From: Hericium rajendrae
Taxonomy: Eukaryota; Basidiomycota; Agaricomycetes; Russulales; Hericiaceae
Length of the DNA: 64,000 nucleotides
Assembly (NCBI GenBank): GCA_033439255.1
Contig: CM065885.1
Location: 1,612,001-1,676,000 of the forward strand
Reading direction: 5' to 3'
Shown here: positions 10,134-22,800 of the stretch, in pieces
Layout of the letters: the number at the start of each line of letters is the position of its first letter
Position numbering within the stretch: the first letter of the stretch is position 1
Notes under the pieces: generated by a model
Database searches by the model: none
What the model saw: only the letters and a program-made list of their open reading frames with translations
What the model was told of the DNA's origin: nothing
Translations under genes and position numbers: made by a program

Positions 10134-11814
10134 CTACTTATCTCCAACGTTGCTATCAGAGGATTCTCCCAATTCTGAGTCCGTCGAAAACTCGTCAGTA
10201 GGAAGGGGCATATGAGTGTTGACCCAGCTGAATTGGTCTGCGACTGTGTCAAACCGATGTTGGACCTCTTCAGACAGGTCATCATGGTCCTGCCGAAGAG
10301 TCGAGAGAGCGTCGGACAAACCAGGGACTTCACACTCTAAGTCGGCAACCTGTCGAGAGACATCGTCGAGCTTGTCCTCCAAATCCTTCATACCCTCCTT
10401 CAGCTCCTGTCTCATCACCGTCACACTCTGCTCCAGAGAAGCTATGCGATTGAGGATGACGTTGCCCTGCTCTGCAGCTAGGGAATACCGCTGAAGGCCT
10501 TTCTCCAATTGCATGGACACATGATCAACATTCTTATGCAGCCCTTTGATGTGCTGGTCAATGTCATGCAGCATATTCATGTTAACCAAGCCGGTTTGGC
10601 CATAAGAAGCTGCGACGTTGCCTCTTTCGTACCGGCTGAGCTCCGGAGTGGTCGTCCCTACGCTAGATGGACCAGGTGCCGACTGGCACTCCTGAGAAGC
10701 TCGGCTACCTGCACCAGTTCGGTCTTTGTCGGTCCGCGTCTGAAGTTGTACTAAAGATTGGGCCTTGGCCTGGATCCACACCATAGGTACATCTGAAACC
10801 GATGAGATCATGCAACGGAAATGATACATGAACTAACCTTTTCCCGGGGCGGTCTTCGGATCGATGTTGTCGTGCGGCAGAGAGCTCGGACTGCTAGCCC
10901 GGAGATAACGACTCTGGACGATTGGCCCATGGAATGCTCTGCCAGTGATCGCACTGGGCGGCGGCGGTCGTTGGAGTGCAGGTTCACAATTCCGCCTCTT
11001 TGCCGGTACTATAGGCATCGTCGGCATTAACACGTCTCCACTCCCGATGACCTGCGGACTTCCTACACAACAGCTGTTAATGTGCAATACAAGATTACTA
11101 TGAGACAACACACCTTTGCGAGTTGATCCATTATCCTCATTGCCCAGCTTATCCTCCACTGCAATTAGGCCCTCCTTATCCCCATGCTGACGCTTGTCTG
11201 GAGCTGCAGGGCCTAAATCTGAAATCAGTGCAGAACAAGGAACATACAACAAAGTCATTACCTTGTCCTCCCTCCAACATTGTCGTCGGTCTGATCCCTC
11301 CCCTCGACATCCGGAACCTCTCCACTGCCCGTAGGAGTGACTCTACAATGGTTCCATCAGGTGCTAGCATCACCCCACTGCCTCCACCATAACAAGTCTT
11401 GTACCACTCCGCAACCTTGATGAGCAAAGGGGGGAAACTCTCCAAGATGCATTTCCCACCTGAGGGACGGTCAATCCGAGTGCTAGCTTCGAGGTGCTTG
11501 ACTTCTGCAATCGCCTTTTCGATGACGACCTGCGATGCGCGTCAGGGTGTACGTAGCTGGAAGATAGCATAGACACTTACTGCGTCACTGCAAATGCGAG
11601 CGAGGCACCACGGCCTGTCTACCATCTCCGCATCTGCCACGTTGTCAAGATCTCTTCCAATCCGATATTCCATACTCTCAACAGTGGCCCGGAGAGTCGT
11701 CCAGTTGAACGTTACGCTTGTGGAAGAGCGAGAAGCGGTAGTGTGGCAGGGCATTGGACAAGGACATTCCGCACGATGGGCCTCCCTAACACTCACAGAC
11801 GACAGACCATGCAT
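10134..11814 (-). CDS. P1: coiled-coil cargo protein beside the left TIR, multi-exon
   Basis: Function not recognised. At least five exons read on the minus strand with short GT-AG introns (for example GTAAGTGTCTATGC...CATCGCAG near 11580-11529, and introns near 11264-11222, 11113-11063 and 10838-10792). The early exons read RATVESMEYRIGRDLDNV and VVIEKAIAEVKHLEAS. Their exon break and spacing resemble the N-terminal region of S, X and Z. The middle is Pro/Ser-rich and probably disordered. The last exon (231 residues with its intron read-through) carries a long heptad-like segment, LNRIASLEQSVTVMRQELKEG, and an acidic tail. It is transcribed outward toward the left TIR, mirroring S at the right TIR. 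The start at 11814 is uncertain; another exon may lie upstream. Confidence 0.6.
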
Positions 11815-12167
11815 CGCAAAGTCATTCCATCTCCGACCGGAAGTTGCCGCATGCCACGAAATGCCTGCCCTTTGATTCGGGTTTGAGACAAAGTCAGTTT
11901 TGAGTCAGGTTAAGGTTAGATGACATAAGATCCAGGTAACCGGGCTGGTCCGGCCGGACCGACTTGACTAGGACCGGACGGTCAGAACCGGATTACATCA
12001 GCACGATGTGACATCATTTTTGTGACGATGAAACGCGCAACACGTGACAAACAAAGCAGCATCAAAGTCCGCGCTCGGTCTCCTTCCCTCCCCCCACATC
12101 ATTGCCTTCCTCAGTCACTATTAACCTGCGGTCTCTGTTTTCAATCATCGCTCATCCTAGCTTTATC

Positions 12168-13206
12168 ATGTCTTCCATTGCGGACCTCAATGCAGCGTAC
12201 TCCGCTGCTTGTGACTCGGTCGGTCTTGGTCTTGTTGCTGCAAGGGCAACATCCCCGTTGATGCCTCCGGGCATGCGTGTCGCCTGGGTGCATGGCTTCA
12301 TCCAGTGTTTGGTGTGTCACCCTCGGCTACCATCTCCGCTTCTATTCAGTGCTTTGTAGGAGCATGCCGACGCCATTCGAGCGAGCACGGCCAACGTGTC
12401 CGAGGAGACCGCACTAGTCCCCGTCCCCTCGTTCATGCGCAACACCATGCGAGTCCTCTCGTCCATGCGGCCCGAGAACGTCGATCTCCACGCGCTCTCC
12501 GATTATGCGTATATCGATGGTCTCAGTCCGTCATACTGGATGGCAAGGTCGGAGCAGTTCTGTGGTCATCGCTGGTGGGAGGATGGTGCGTTCCTGATTG
12601 TCATGAACAAATGTGTCAGCTGATGTCCATCACAGTACAGATCTCTGACGCATCTTTCCCCATCTTTCACCTTCCACAAGACCTGGTCTATCCAATATAT
12701 GATCCCACCCCCTCCGCCTATACCCTCCCTCCTCTGGAGCTCACGCTCGCAGGCCCCATCAACGCTGACGCCTGGCGCGGGTTGTTTGCAGAGTCGCCGG
12801 AGTCTCTGCAATATGAAGGGCATCGCGCTACCAGTAGTACGTATCCCTCCTCAACTCTTCTGTCATTGCTTTTATACTGACATCGCACCGCTCAGACCAG
12901 CCGGACCAGCCTGCTGTGGGTCGCACGCCTCCGGATGTCGACATGGGACATCAATCTCATGCCTCCGCACGGCGGCAGCGACCCGCAATGATGAGTTCCG
13001 GAGGGCGGCTGCCCCAGCCTTTGCGCGTTGTTCCGGCACCGCGCGGAGTCTCCGCGCGCACGCCAGACAACACGCCGGTCAACCGCTCATTGGTCCGAGA
13101 GGGTCTTCGACCGCTTGCTGCACTGCGGAGGCCAGCCCTGCCCCCCGTGTTCAGTATACCGAAGCGGCCGATGCGCAAAGCCGCCGGTAGCTCCAGGGTT
13201 GATTAA
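12168..13206 (+). CDS. X: cargo-family protein with GLRP/LRRP C-terminal motif
   Basis: Function not recognised. The start MSSIADLNAAYSAACDSVGL aligns with MDSVNVLNASYLILSVRVGL of Z. The next exon, after an intron ending GTGCTTTGTAG (about 12361), contains SFMRNTMRVLSSMRPENVDL and ends GHRWWED, matching the WWEN exon end in Z. A third exon (about 12657-12840) reads PLELTLAGPINADAWRGLF. A last exon after CACCGCTCAG (about 12898) ends with REGLRPLAALRRP and PPVFSIPKRP. That C-terminal motif recurs in Y and Z. Unlike Z and S, no Cys6 cluster follows. It is divergent from P1, with about 350 bp between the starts. Confidence 0.6.
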
Positions 13207-15828
13207 TTTCTTGCATGTAATAGTAGCTAGGCATTTATCATAATTCACCCATATCCTGCACCCCACACGACCTATCCCGCATCCAAAACCTCTCCCCCGA
13301 CCCAACGACTCGTGCACATTATGCTGTCATGCAACATATCCCATCGCTGTGGAGAACGAGTCGCAGAGCAGCCTTGGGCCACGTACGGAGGTGAGCACAC
13401 CGCGAGCAACATGCAGGGAGGACACGTACCTCGGGTAAGCACCCCACCCCTCTTGCATCGCATATGCATGCCGAGACATTGAACAACATGCCCGCCCCGC
13501 TCCGCCCCATCACACGCCCATATATGCCCGCCAACGAGCCCGGGGACCACCGTGGAGTCCGCGCAGATGACATGACCAGTGCTAATCAGCACCACGCCCC
13601 CAGTCCCGTCCCTTCGCAAGTCCCTGCAACTCTACCCACCAGTCTGGTGGTCCGGTGAAGACCGGCGCGTTTTGGACCCCTGCAAACGCATCGCGTGCCC
13701 ACGAAGACAGCGCTCGCCAGTCTCCCCCCTCCAGTCCGCTTTGAACTGCGAGAGCGAGCACACACAAATGACCCCCGAACACGTCCAACACCCATGTGGG
13801 AAAGGACGTGATGCCCGGCGGTTGCATGGCAAGCAAGGCGCGGCCTCTCGAACTTGACGATGACGCCCTTGGCATGCCATGGAGCTGTGCGCGAGACTGG
13901 CAGACGGCGCTCGAGGACGCGGGCGCAGGGGCAGAGTCGGTGGATGAGCGAGATCGGCAGGCTATGTGCACGAGAAATGGTAAGCAAGATCCCATTCCGC
14001 GCAGCAAAGTACAACTCACTCATGGTGTCGAATCCAGCCGAACTCCGAACCGGCTCATCCGGGAAAGGCGTCAGCGCATGGGAGATCGAAAAGCGCGACG
14101 AAAGCAGCCAGAAACTGAATGCCAGATGAGATCCGCGCATCTAACTTGACGATGACGCCTTCGGTTTGGAACTGGCGGATGGCACTCCAGACTGGTCCTG
14201 CGGAAGGGTATGCGATCAGGCGCAGAGTCTGTAGGCGAGCGAGATCAGTAGGGTACGCAAAGGGGAAATGGTAAACAAGACCGCCTTCTCAGAATGAAGC
14301 ACGCGGCACTCACCACATTCTCCAGTCCGATTCGAACACATGCACACCGTGAGCAGCGTCATCGAGAGGATAGAACGTGATGTCGAAGGATTCAAGAATG
14401 CGAGAGTGTGCAGGGCATGCAACGGACGCTGGGAAACCACATCGCGCTCGATGTCCAGCTGGAGCGCGTGACGCCCGAATCGCAGACATGACCCGTACTC
14501 AGCACGCCCGGGCATCGCAGAGCGCCCACAATGGTGCCATTCTGGTGCACGCGCTAACAGCGGAGAGCGGGCGCCACGAGCGAAGACGCGTCCCGCCTCC
14601 ACATACTTGACGATGACGCCCTCGAGATGTCTAGCTCAAGGTGCTCAGGCGGACAGCAATGCGACGGCACAGCGGATGTATGGATTTCGAAAGTGCCGCG
14701 CAAGAGGGGACTGGCAGAGCGGGAATACGAGGTGAGTACCACATTATCCCCGTGCGCAAAGGCCTCCTCCCCCCAATCTTTACTTACTTCTAACTCCATG
14801 ATGTGCCCTGCGAGCGCGTGCGAACATATGCCCAGTGTCGCCACCGCTCACCACGACGATGAGCACTTCATCTTCGGAGTGTGACTGCTGCTCGCTGCGG
14901 GGCCTGAAAGCCACATGTCCGGGCAACGAAAATTTGTTTTTCGAGCTCCTGGTCTGTCCACCTTCCCCTCGGTTCATTTCGATGAAAGAGACTGACCGCG
15001 TCACATAGCGAGTCAGTGCACCCGCTGGGCTACGCCCAGCGCTCGGATCAGTGTGAACGGAAGTCCATTCGCATTGCCAACGAATATCTTCCGTCTACCA
15101 CGTCCAACTGCCGCAAGCCTCGGGAGCCTGGACCTCAAAACTCCGAGGCGACAAACGCCTTCCACGAAGACATCAAGTCAATAACTGAAACGTCGTCAAA
15201 ACCGTGTGCTCGGAACACTCACCAGCATCAAGCATGCGCAGGGCTGCGCCCCACGCCCGCGCCGTTGCTGACAGCACGTGAACTTTTGCGGAATACGAAC
15301 ATTTGCTCTAATGATAGCGGTCCCCGCTCGCCGCGGGGCCTCTGGGCCCGATTTTTGAAACCAAAATAACTGTTATTGGCGACCTCAAGGTGAGCTCCAA
15401 TTCACCTCGGCTAATAATGAAAAAGAACTCACGAGAATGACACCGCAGATCACACTGGGCTCCACCCAGAGCTCACGCGACTGTAAATGTTGACGTTCAC
15501 GGACATCGACTCCGACTATTTGGCCTAATGACGGTGCTCGCCGCTCGCCGTGGGGAATCTGGCGTCGAATTTTGGGCCGAAAAAAGCTGCTTGTTGCGAG
15601 CTTCTTGTGAGTTTCAGTTTCTCTCAGCTAATTACCACGACAAACTCACCAGAACAGCGTCATAATGGTGCTAGGCTGCGTCAATCTTCGCATGTGCCGT
15701 CCCTGCTTGGGGTATCAACGGACACCTGTTGAATCGGACCTCGAAAGGTCATCTCTCCAGCCCGAGAACTCGCTCCCTGTAGGGGCCTGGACTGTGTCTA
15801 ACAATGCCCCGCACCCACGCACAACGAC
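13207..15828 (+). other. GC-rich tract with diverged tandem exon-like repeats; no confident gene
   Basis: No single gene can be called. Blocks recur in order. ACTTGACGATGACGCC appears three times (about 13852, 14144, 14606), each followed by ~100 bp of GC-rich exon-like sequence and a splice-donor-like GGTAAGC, GGTAAAC or GGTGAGT. Later, GCTCGCCGCGGGGC-type phrases occur at about 14890, 15328 and 15547, each followed by a GGTGAGCTCC or TTGTGAGTTT donor-like site. This looks like a gene or exon array duplicated in tandem and decayed, possibly upstream exons of Y. Long open frames on both strands reflect GC content. Confidence 0.4.
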
Positions 15829-16767
15829 GTGAAACTGCCGACGACTGGCATCGAACTGGGTGAGCCCCATACGGCTGCCACTTACGAATCACCAGAGTCT
15901 GAGCCGGACTTCGTCGATCGCATGCTCCACAATGACATCGTCACCACCGCGATCCAGAACGGCTACGAGGCAGGTCTGATGGCTGGGCGAAAGTCAGGTT
16001 TCGCGAGGGCATGAGGGGTTGGTGGGAAGCACGAAGGCAGGACGGAGCGCACGTCATGAGGAGGGTCCGAGCGAGTGCACTAAGCAGGGTAGCCTTGAGG
16101 TAAGCACCCCCGCATCACTCGCCATGTCAATCGATGAGATCGACACTGACTTCCTCATGCACATATGCAAAGAGGCAGAGTATGGGGTCTGGGAGGAAGG
16201 ACTAGAAGCAGGGATAACGATGGGGAGGAAAGAAGGCAGAAATGACACATACCGGGAGGGATACAAAGCCGCGAAACGCGAGGTGAGTACCGCAACCAGC
16301 GCCCCAGATGAAGCTCCTGCAATCGATACATTCCCGCATCTCATGATGTCTTCGACACCCCGCACCAACTCGACACCCCCTATTCCATGCCTCGCACCAC
16401 AGAGCTATTGCTTGCTCCTGGACTGTAACACCCTCGGCCTGCACCCATTGTCCCGATACCGTGCAGAGTCTCTGACCGTGCACGGGACAGCACACCGGTT
16501 GACCACGCATTGGTCCGAGATGGCCTTCGTCCTCATGCTACCCTGCGGAGGCCAGCCCCGCCACCGGTGTTTGGTATACCAAAGCGAAAGGCTCGCAAAG
16601 CTGCCTGTCGCTCCAGGATTGATTACTTACTTTCATGTATTGAACTGGTCACCCCGCTGGCACTATGCGGGGGTCACCGGCAAGGCAACAGGGGTGAGCT
16701 CTTACTTGGAGGAATGCTCAATGTTTACATCATAAGTGAGAAGGGAGTTCCTTTCGGCGATGCGTGA
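15829..16767 (+). CDS. Y: Gly-spaced repeat protein with GLRP/LRRP end, probably spliced
   Basis: Function not recognised. One exon reads DIVTTAIQNGYEAGLMAGRK (about 15930-16000). A second reads EYGVWEEGLEAGITMGRKEG then YREGYKAAKRE and ends at a clear donor, GAGGTGAGTACC, near 16281. These are copies of one module with glycines every four residues or so, and they match the repeated blocks to the left. The final exon (about 16455-16630) reads RDGLRPHATLRRP and PPPVFGIPKR, the same tail as X. The homologous stop seen in X is absent, so the frame runs to 16767. Exon joins were not all resolved; partial loss of function is possible. Confidence 0.45.
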
Positions 16768-16836
16768 ATTAAAAATACATGTGGTAACCAAATTTCGTAA
16801 TTCGAGCCAGGCTCCCCCACAGGTTCCGCGCACCCT

Positions 16837-18821
16837 TCAATCCTCTCCTGTCAACGGAGACTGCAGATAGTCCCATTCTACATCTGCAAGGCTTCGCAGC
16901 TCCTCCACCTGGTTGATCGTGATTGTGCAATGCTTGATGATGAGAGTGAGCCGTGTCCCAAATGTTGCATAGCGATGGGACAGGGATTGCTTGAGAATGT
17001 AGCCAATGGCATAGGAAGGACGAGAAACCTCATATATGGACCACGGACTATCCCGAGGCCTGGGGTAACTTGTATTAAAATCGACTTCCATGAACTCGAT
17101 ACGTAATAGATTTCTGAAGAGGTGCGGGAACGAGTCTGGCATTGGGACCTCGTCGACTTCATCTGAGTCCAGGATTGTGATCGGCTCGACTTCATCTTCC
17201 TCCGGAGGAGGGGGCATAAAGGAGCGGGGTGCGGCTAAAGCCATACAGAGCGTACGGCCACTGTCGCCCTTCACCGCGATGGTTTCAATGCCGGTGTAGG
17301 CATGGAAACCAGAGAGCCAGTCGCGAAAAGTGATCTTCTCGATGATGTAATTGTCCCAGTGTTCCAAACCGTGGTCCTCTCCAAAGTCCAGAACAAGATG
17401 CCGTATCTGACGTTTGGTCTCTGTGCTTGGGACATGATTGAGGTCCTCTATCATGGGGCGCCTCTCTGGAGGTCTCTCATCGTCATACCCATCGGTATTG
17501 GCGTACACGACAACCGAGATGTTCGGGAGATCTGGGTCAAAGGTGGGATGGCCGGTGTGATCGGAGAAGGGAGGATATCCTGATAAGTAGATGTCCCAGG
17601 CTAGGTTATAAGAGATAAAACCGATGCGCATGCTCAGGGGATGGGGTGAGATGTGGCTATCAATGAATGTTGTGAGTGGGGCAAATTCGCCGGCCTGAGG
17701 GTGATCGCCGAGGATGAGGATATTGCAAGAGGGAGGTACAGTGATGTGCTTGATGACATGTGCCATGTGCAGGAATGATTTGTCCTGACATGTGAATTTT
17801 TGTAGAGAACCGAATGTGACCACAGGCACGACGGGAGGAGGGGAGGGGAGAGGAGGGAAGCAGTGGGAGAGAAACAGCATTTGAAGGTTGGACATCTGAC
17901 CGAGAGCTTCGAGCATCTCTCTAAAAGCGTTGACGCTGGGTGGAGCAACAGGAGGTGCCTCTTCAGATGCTACATAGTCCGATGGATGGTCGAAAATAAT
18001 CTTGTGGTCAGGATCAATATTTAGCAGATCTGATTGGGTGGATTTATTATTAATGTGGAGATTGGTGAGACCACGTAGAATACTCCCGGACCACACCGGG
18101 ACGACGCAACGAAGCGTCATCTTACGTAGCAATGGAGCATGATTGTCGAAGAGGTCAGCGGGGAGCATATCGATACCTTGATAGGAGGACCATCTAGGGA
18201 GCGCATAAATCACTGATTCAATCATCGGGGCTGGATGGGCCATGGATGGCCAGAGGTTTTGCATGCTGCTGACAAAAAAGTTTTGGAGGGAAAGGTCGCA
18301 GATGCAATGGATTGTTCTGGAGAGCAGCTCGACAGTATCCAAGGTAGGGGGGTTCCATCTGGTGTAGGTGATAGAATAAGAGAGGGGCAGAGACCGGGAC
18401 CGGATGACCATTGCATTTCGCAATGGCGTACGGAGTCCGTCGCTGATGGTAGTCCAGAGGCTTGGATCCTCGAGTGCCCTGGATCTCAAAGTGCGGCAGA
18501 CATGGGTGACATTGACCCACCCTAGGTCTTTGGGACCCGGCCGCTGGTTGGCAGCGAGAAAATGGACTATGCGCGTGCACACTTCGGTGGGGATGCGGAT
18601 CAGGGGTGATAATCTGTTTCGCCGGGCACGAGCATCGAGGGTGAGGAGGAGTAGCTGGTTTAGCTCCTCGTCAATGGCAGCTCGCTGCTGTTCTATATCA
18701 ACTGGGTCAGGGTGTACAGGAATCCTGGAAGGGGATGCGAGTAGTCAGTAATCCAAACATTGATGGATGAAAGATCCCGCCGGACTTGCCTCAAGATCTG
18801 GAAACTTGATCCGGTTGACAT
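16837..18821 (-). CDS. F-box/LRR-like protein 1
   Basis: It is probably a substrate-recognition protein of SCF-type ubiquitin ligases, of the large Agaricomycete F-box family. Exon 1 (18790-18821) is only 32 nt. A 65-nt GC-AG intron (18725-18789) precedes the long exon 2. After the joint the protein reads IPVHPDPVDIEQ, a charged helix, then the F-box-like segment LIRIPTEVCTRIVHFLAA with LGWVNVTHVCRTLRS and PSLWTTI. Leucine-rich segments follow (LTNLHIN, LQMLFLSHCFPPLP). The C-terminal third contains GRTLCMALAAP and SPLTGED at the stop. Total is about 640 residues. It is paralogous over its whole length to the gene at 52120-54081. It looks intact. Confidence 0.8.
18725..18789 (-). other. GC-AG intron of F-box gene 1
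   Basis: The donor is GCAAGT and the acceptor CCTTCCAG, joining ...ATCTTGAG to GATTCCTGTA in frame. The paralogue at 52137-52194 has the same non-canonical GCAAGT donor at the same codon position, so the intron predates the duplication. Confidence 0.75.
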
Positions 18822-19832
18822 GATGTATTTTCGGGTGACGGATACAGCAACAATAAGTAAGGGTAGTCGTCGAGGCAGAGAAAAACTAACAAACATGGAC
18901 TATGGATGAGCAGTTTATAAACAGCTGGCCAGGGTGACAGGTGTGTGGCGTTATGACTACATTTGACCGGATTGACAGTTGCATGATGCGGCGGTGCATG
19001 AGAAGACCCCATATAATTGGTATGGACTGGTATACAACCGGGGTCAATTTTTTTAAAGCCCGTGTCCGGACAGCCCAGTCGGAAGGCCCCGAATCCGTGC
19101 CGATGAAGCTTTGGTTCCAGCCTGATGTTGTACAATTTCGTCGGGATTGTGTACCTGATCTGCTGAAATTCAGATTTTCTCCCAATTTTTTCTCCTTGGC
19201 GGGAACCCTGCAGGCCCCCATGTCCGGACAGTAACCCAGCTTCCGGCAAGCTTGGGCCAATTTGTCTTCACTCTAACCTAGCTGATGTGGAGCACGCGCG
19301 GCTATAGCTTAACCTTACAAGACATCGACAGTGTTGGGGGTCTCTGGCAAATCCGCTGCATCGTCGTGGGCTCGGTTAGAAAGGATGTCGCACTGGATAT
19401 CTAGACAGAGCCAATGCGAAGGTCCCATGGTGGGCATCATCATGTACCCGCTGAGAGATATCGAGATGGTGGTTCTTTCCGCACGCCTTTTCAGTTTCAT
19501 TCTCTCTAAATTGCAAGGTTAGGGTCGTGTATGGACCAGGTGCGCTCTGTGGAAGTGGACATGATACGCTCGCATATACATGGGAATACCTGGGTATCAT
19601 AATCTGAGAAGACAGCACTATATCGAGAGAATGAGGCCGGAGTATGAACACGGTTTTACTCAGTACCCCCGCCAACCCATTGTGTCCCATTGACCTACCG
19701 TGAACCTAACTTTGTCTCACCTTCGTGTCCCCATTGGAAATTTCTTACAATTTCCTAGTTCCTATTCTAAGATCCATACTTCCATACTGATATTCAATCG
19801 TTGGCACTTAGCTGAACTCAGCACCAAAGCTA
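18822..19832. other. Intergenic stretch, nothing recognised
   Basis: The stretch between the F-box 1 start and the 3' end of Q. Its short open frames on both strands show no family resemblance or consistent splice sites. A few GTCCGGACA motifs occur (19065, 19220). Confidence 0.5.
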
Positions 19833-22800
19833 TCATACATTTGACGAGCCTTCGCTTGCGTTTCTCTCACCCTGGGCATCCGGAGGGATGGTATATGAGG
19901 CACTCAATAACTCTAATTGAGCTGCCCGAGATTCCAAGTCCCGCAACTCCCGGAGCAGGGACTCTCTCTGATCCGTTATCCACCTGATTACGATTCCTTA
20001 GAATCGTTTACTCTATACCGCCTTTTCATAGTGAAAACGACACCAAAACGATGACTATGCCCATTAGGCAGTTGGCTTATATAATCACATATCTTCAATC
20101 TAACGAGTTTGCAGGTTCAACTCCAGCTCTAGCCAAACTTTGTTGATTTAATGTAACTTGATCAGTTCTCAACCAATTCACCTGTTCTCAAATGCATCTG
20201 GATCTGCTCATTTATTGCTTTCTGACAGTATTTTTTGCATCCTGATCTGTGCAGAACTCATAGAATGCAATGAATTTCTACATTTTCCCTTTATGACACT
20301 TGAACTTGAGCTAACTCAGTCCATTCTTCACCGATTTACTTGTTCTCAAATGCGTCTAAATCTACTCACTTATAGCTTTGCTACCATACTTCATGCATCC
20401 AAATCGGTTAAGAACTCACAGAATGCAAAGTGTTTCTTTTTTTTCCTGTTCTAAAATGCTTGAACCCTAGCTAACTAGGCCAATTCTCAACCAATTTACT
20501 CGTTCTAAAATGCATCAGAATCTACTTATTGATAGCTTTCTGACGGTACCTTAGGCGTTAGGATCGGTGCAAAACTCGCAGAATGCGAATTGTTTCTGCA
20601 TTTTCCCCCTAGAATGCTTGAACTCCAGCTAACTTAATCAGTACTCAACCGATTCACTTGTTATCAATTGCATCCAAATATACCAGAAAGCTGGTCTCTA
20701 ACATAATTTACTGCTTATAGAAAGATACAGCCACTAAAATGATACACAGCAAACAAATGTACATACTGTTTATTGATAAAATGAGCAAAAAATGCAATTT
20801 ATCGGTAGCAGTGGGTCCTGAGACTCGGTCATGTGATCTTACAAGACCTTGTGCGGCCGAACAAGGTCTTAGCGCCTGCTTACATAAGCATAAGTCGGTT
20901 AGAGAGCCAATACACTGTATACAGTGATTGCTTTATAGCTCTGCAACAAAGCAATCAATCGACAAACGGTAAATTGTGTTCATATATCTTGGATTACATC
21001 TTTCCAACCCAATTTAGAATACGAAAATCGGATCACTGTAAGCAGAGATATTCCTCGATTTATATGCTATATTAGCAAAACAGTATTGTCTCCTATCTCA
21101 ACAACCAATGGTGCTATGATGTTGTACACTGTATTGTTAGAAAGCTATTGTAAATCTGAGTTCAACAAGCCCTCATACATCATGATTGATGCAGTATCAG
21201 CAGAGCTATAAAGCAAACAGTCTGCCACATCATCATAGACATATAGTCCAATACGTCAGCATTTTGTCATGCTATTTTGTTGTTTGTGGCACTATTCTAG
21301 AGCTATTGTAAATCTGATTCTAACAAGCTTTAACTCATTCTGATTGATGTGGTATTGAGAGCTCTATGGCCTGATCTCTATGCCACATCATCAGCAGAAA
21401 GTTGGTGATGGCCCCACACCATCATTGGACACCTCAGCCGCAACTCGCTGCAGATGGGGACTGGGCGTGTCCAAGCCTTGTAGTCAGTGTGCACTACTGG
21501 TAGTATCACACTGACTTCAAAGCTATCTGAAGAAAAGAAGAAAGAGCAGAGAGCACAACATCAACTACTGCTGACATAAGCTAAGCACAGCCACCAGACC
21601 TTGTGCGGCCGAACAAGGTCTGCTATTGATCACGTGATTGGCCATTAGCTTTGTTCAATAACACAATGTTTGACATTGATCATATATTCAATCTTGAATC
21701 TTGTTTGATTAGACATACAACTAGACTACTATTATAATTGTAGATATTACAAGTATTTATAATATAAGCATATATAATAGTGTATATCATATATCGAGCT
21801 GAGTATAATAAGATATGACAAGTGTGTACTGTATTACATACCAGATTATATATATAATAAGGTACTAAGATATATAACATAGCAGAAAATATAGAGTTAT
21901 CAGAGGTAGGAGCTGAACTACTCATGATTAGATTAGATTAAACAGTGTTTTTTTATATGCTTTAGGGTTCGACACGAGTCAGAGTCACCTGTAGGTCAAC
22001 ATGGGTATACCCATAAAATTGACCTGCAGGTATCTAACTTGTAGATCTAGATCACCTGGTGGCTGAGACCTGTACAAATCCAGATCAAGGTTGTGCTCAA
22101 ACCCATTGACCTGTGAGTGACCTGTGGGTAACCTGCTATCCAAACTTTATTTTGGTTAACATATTATATTGCAAAGTTCAAATCTATATGTCATGATCCC
22201 TAACTAACTACATACTATATGTCATCTGCCAACACTAACTTACAGCTCCAATCACATATGCACATTATCACTATATCTTGTCATACCCATGAAGTGTATA
22301 AAGTCTACAAGCAAGGCATGGATTCAAAAGGCTGCATACGACATACTTGTAGCATCGACATGGGCATGTGCATGTCGGTGGGGCAGCTTTAAGTATGTGT
22401 GTGCACATGGGCTGGCACATGTGCAAGGGGAGCATATGTGGGTGCTGGTGTACTGGCATAGCTGTGGGCATGCACACACAAATGACATCACCAGCTTGGA
22501 TGGAAATTGGGAATGAGACCGGGGAGGGTGCATTTTGATTGTTGAATAGCACTAATGGCATATAAAACTTGCCTCACATTGGGCTTCTGTCAGATGAATG
22601 ATATGACAGCATGCATAGTGGCATGTGTGATGTCCATGGGCATGAATGCACACATGTAGTTTGAGCAATGGACTATGGGATGGTGGGGGCATGTAGTCAA
22701 AAATGTGTATGCTGGCAGGGCATGTATTGGTAGATGCACACTGTCTCAGACATGCAAGGATATGCAAAGCTGTTTGTAGACAACTGCGCATTGTTGAGGC

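Noticed and set aside
13582-14140. Minus-strand frames of 145-184 codons
   Set aside because: They oppose the repeated exon-like blocks and donor-like sites on the plus strand and have no recognisable motif; GC content explains their length.
19376-19690. 104-codon minus-strand frame between F-box 1 and Q
   Set aside because: No motif, no splice support, and similar frames on the other strand; left as intergenic.
20100-20135. Functional tRNA gene at the family A head
   Set aside because: B-box present, but no acceptor stem pairing and no clear anticodon arm; at most a tRNA-derived relic.
21680-21925. 81-codon frame mirrored at 29821-30066
   Set aside because: It lies inside the inverted arms of the foldback block; the differences do not clearly favour silent sites and no family is recognised.
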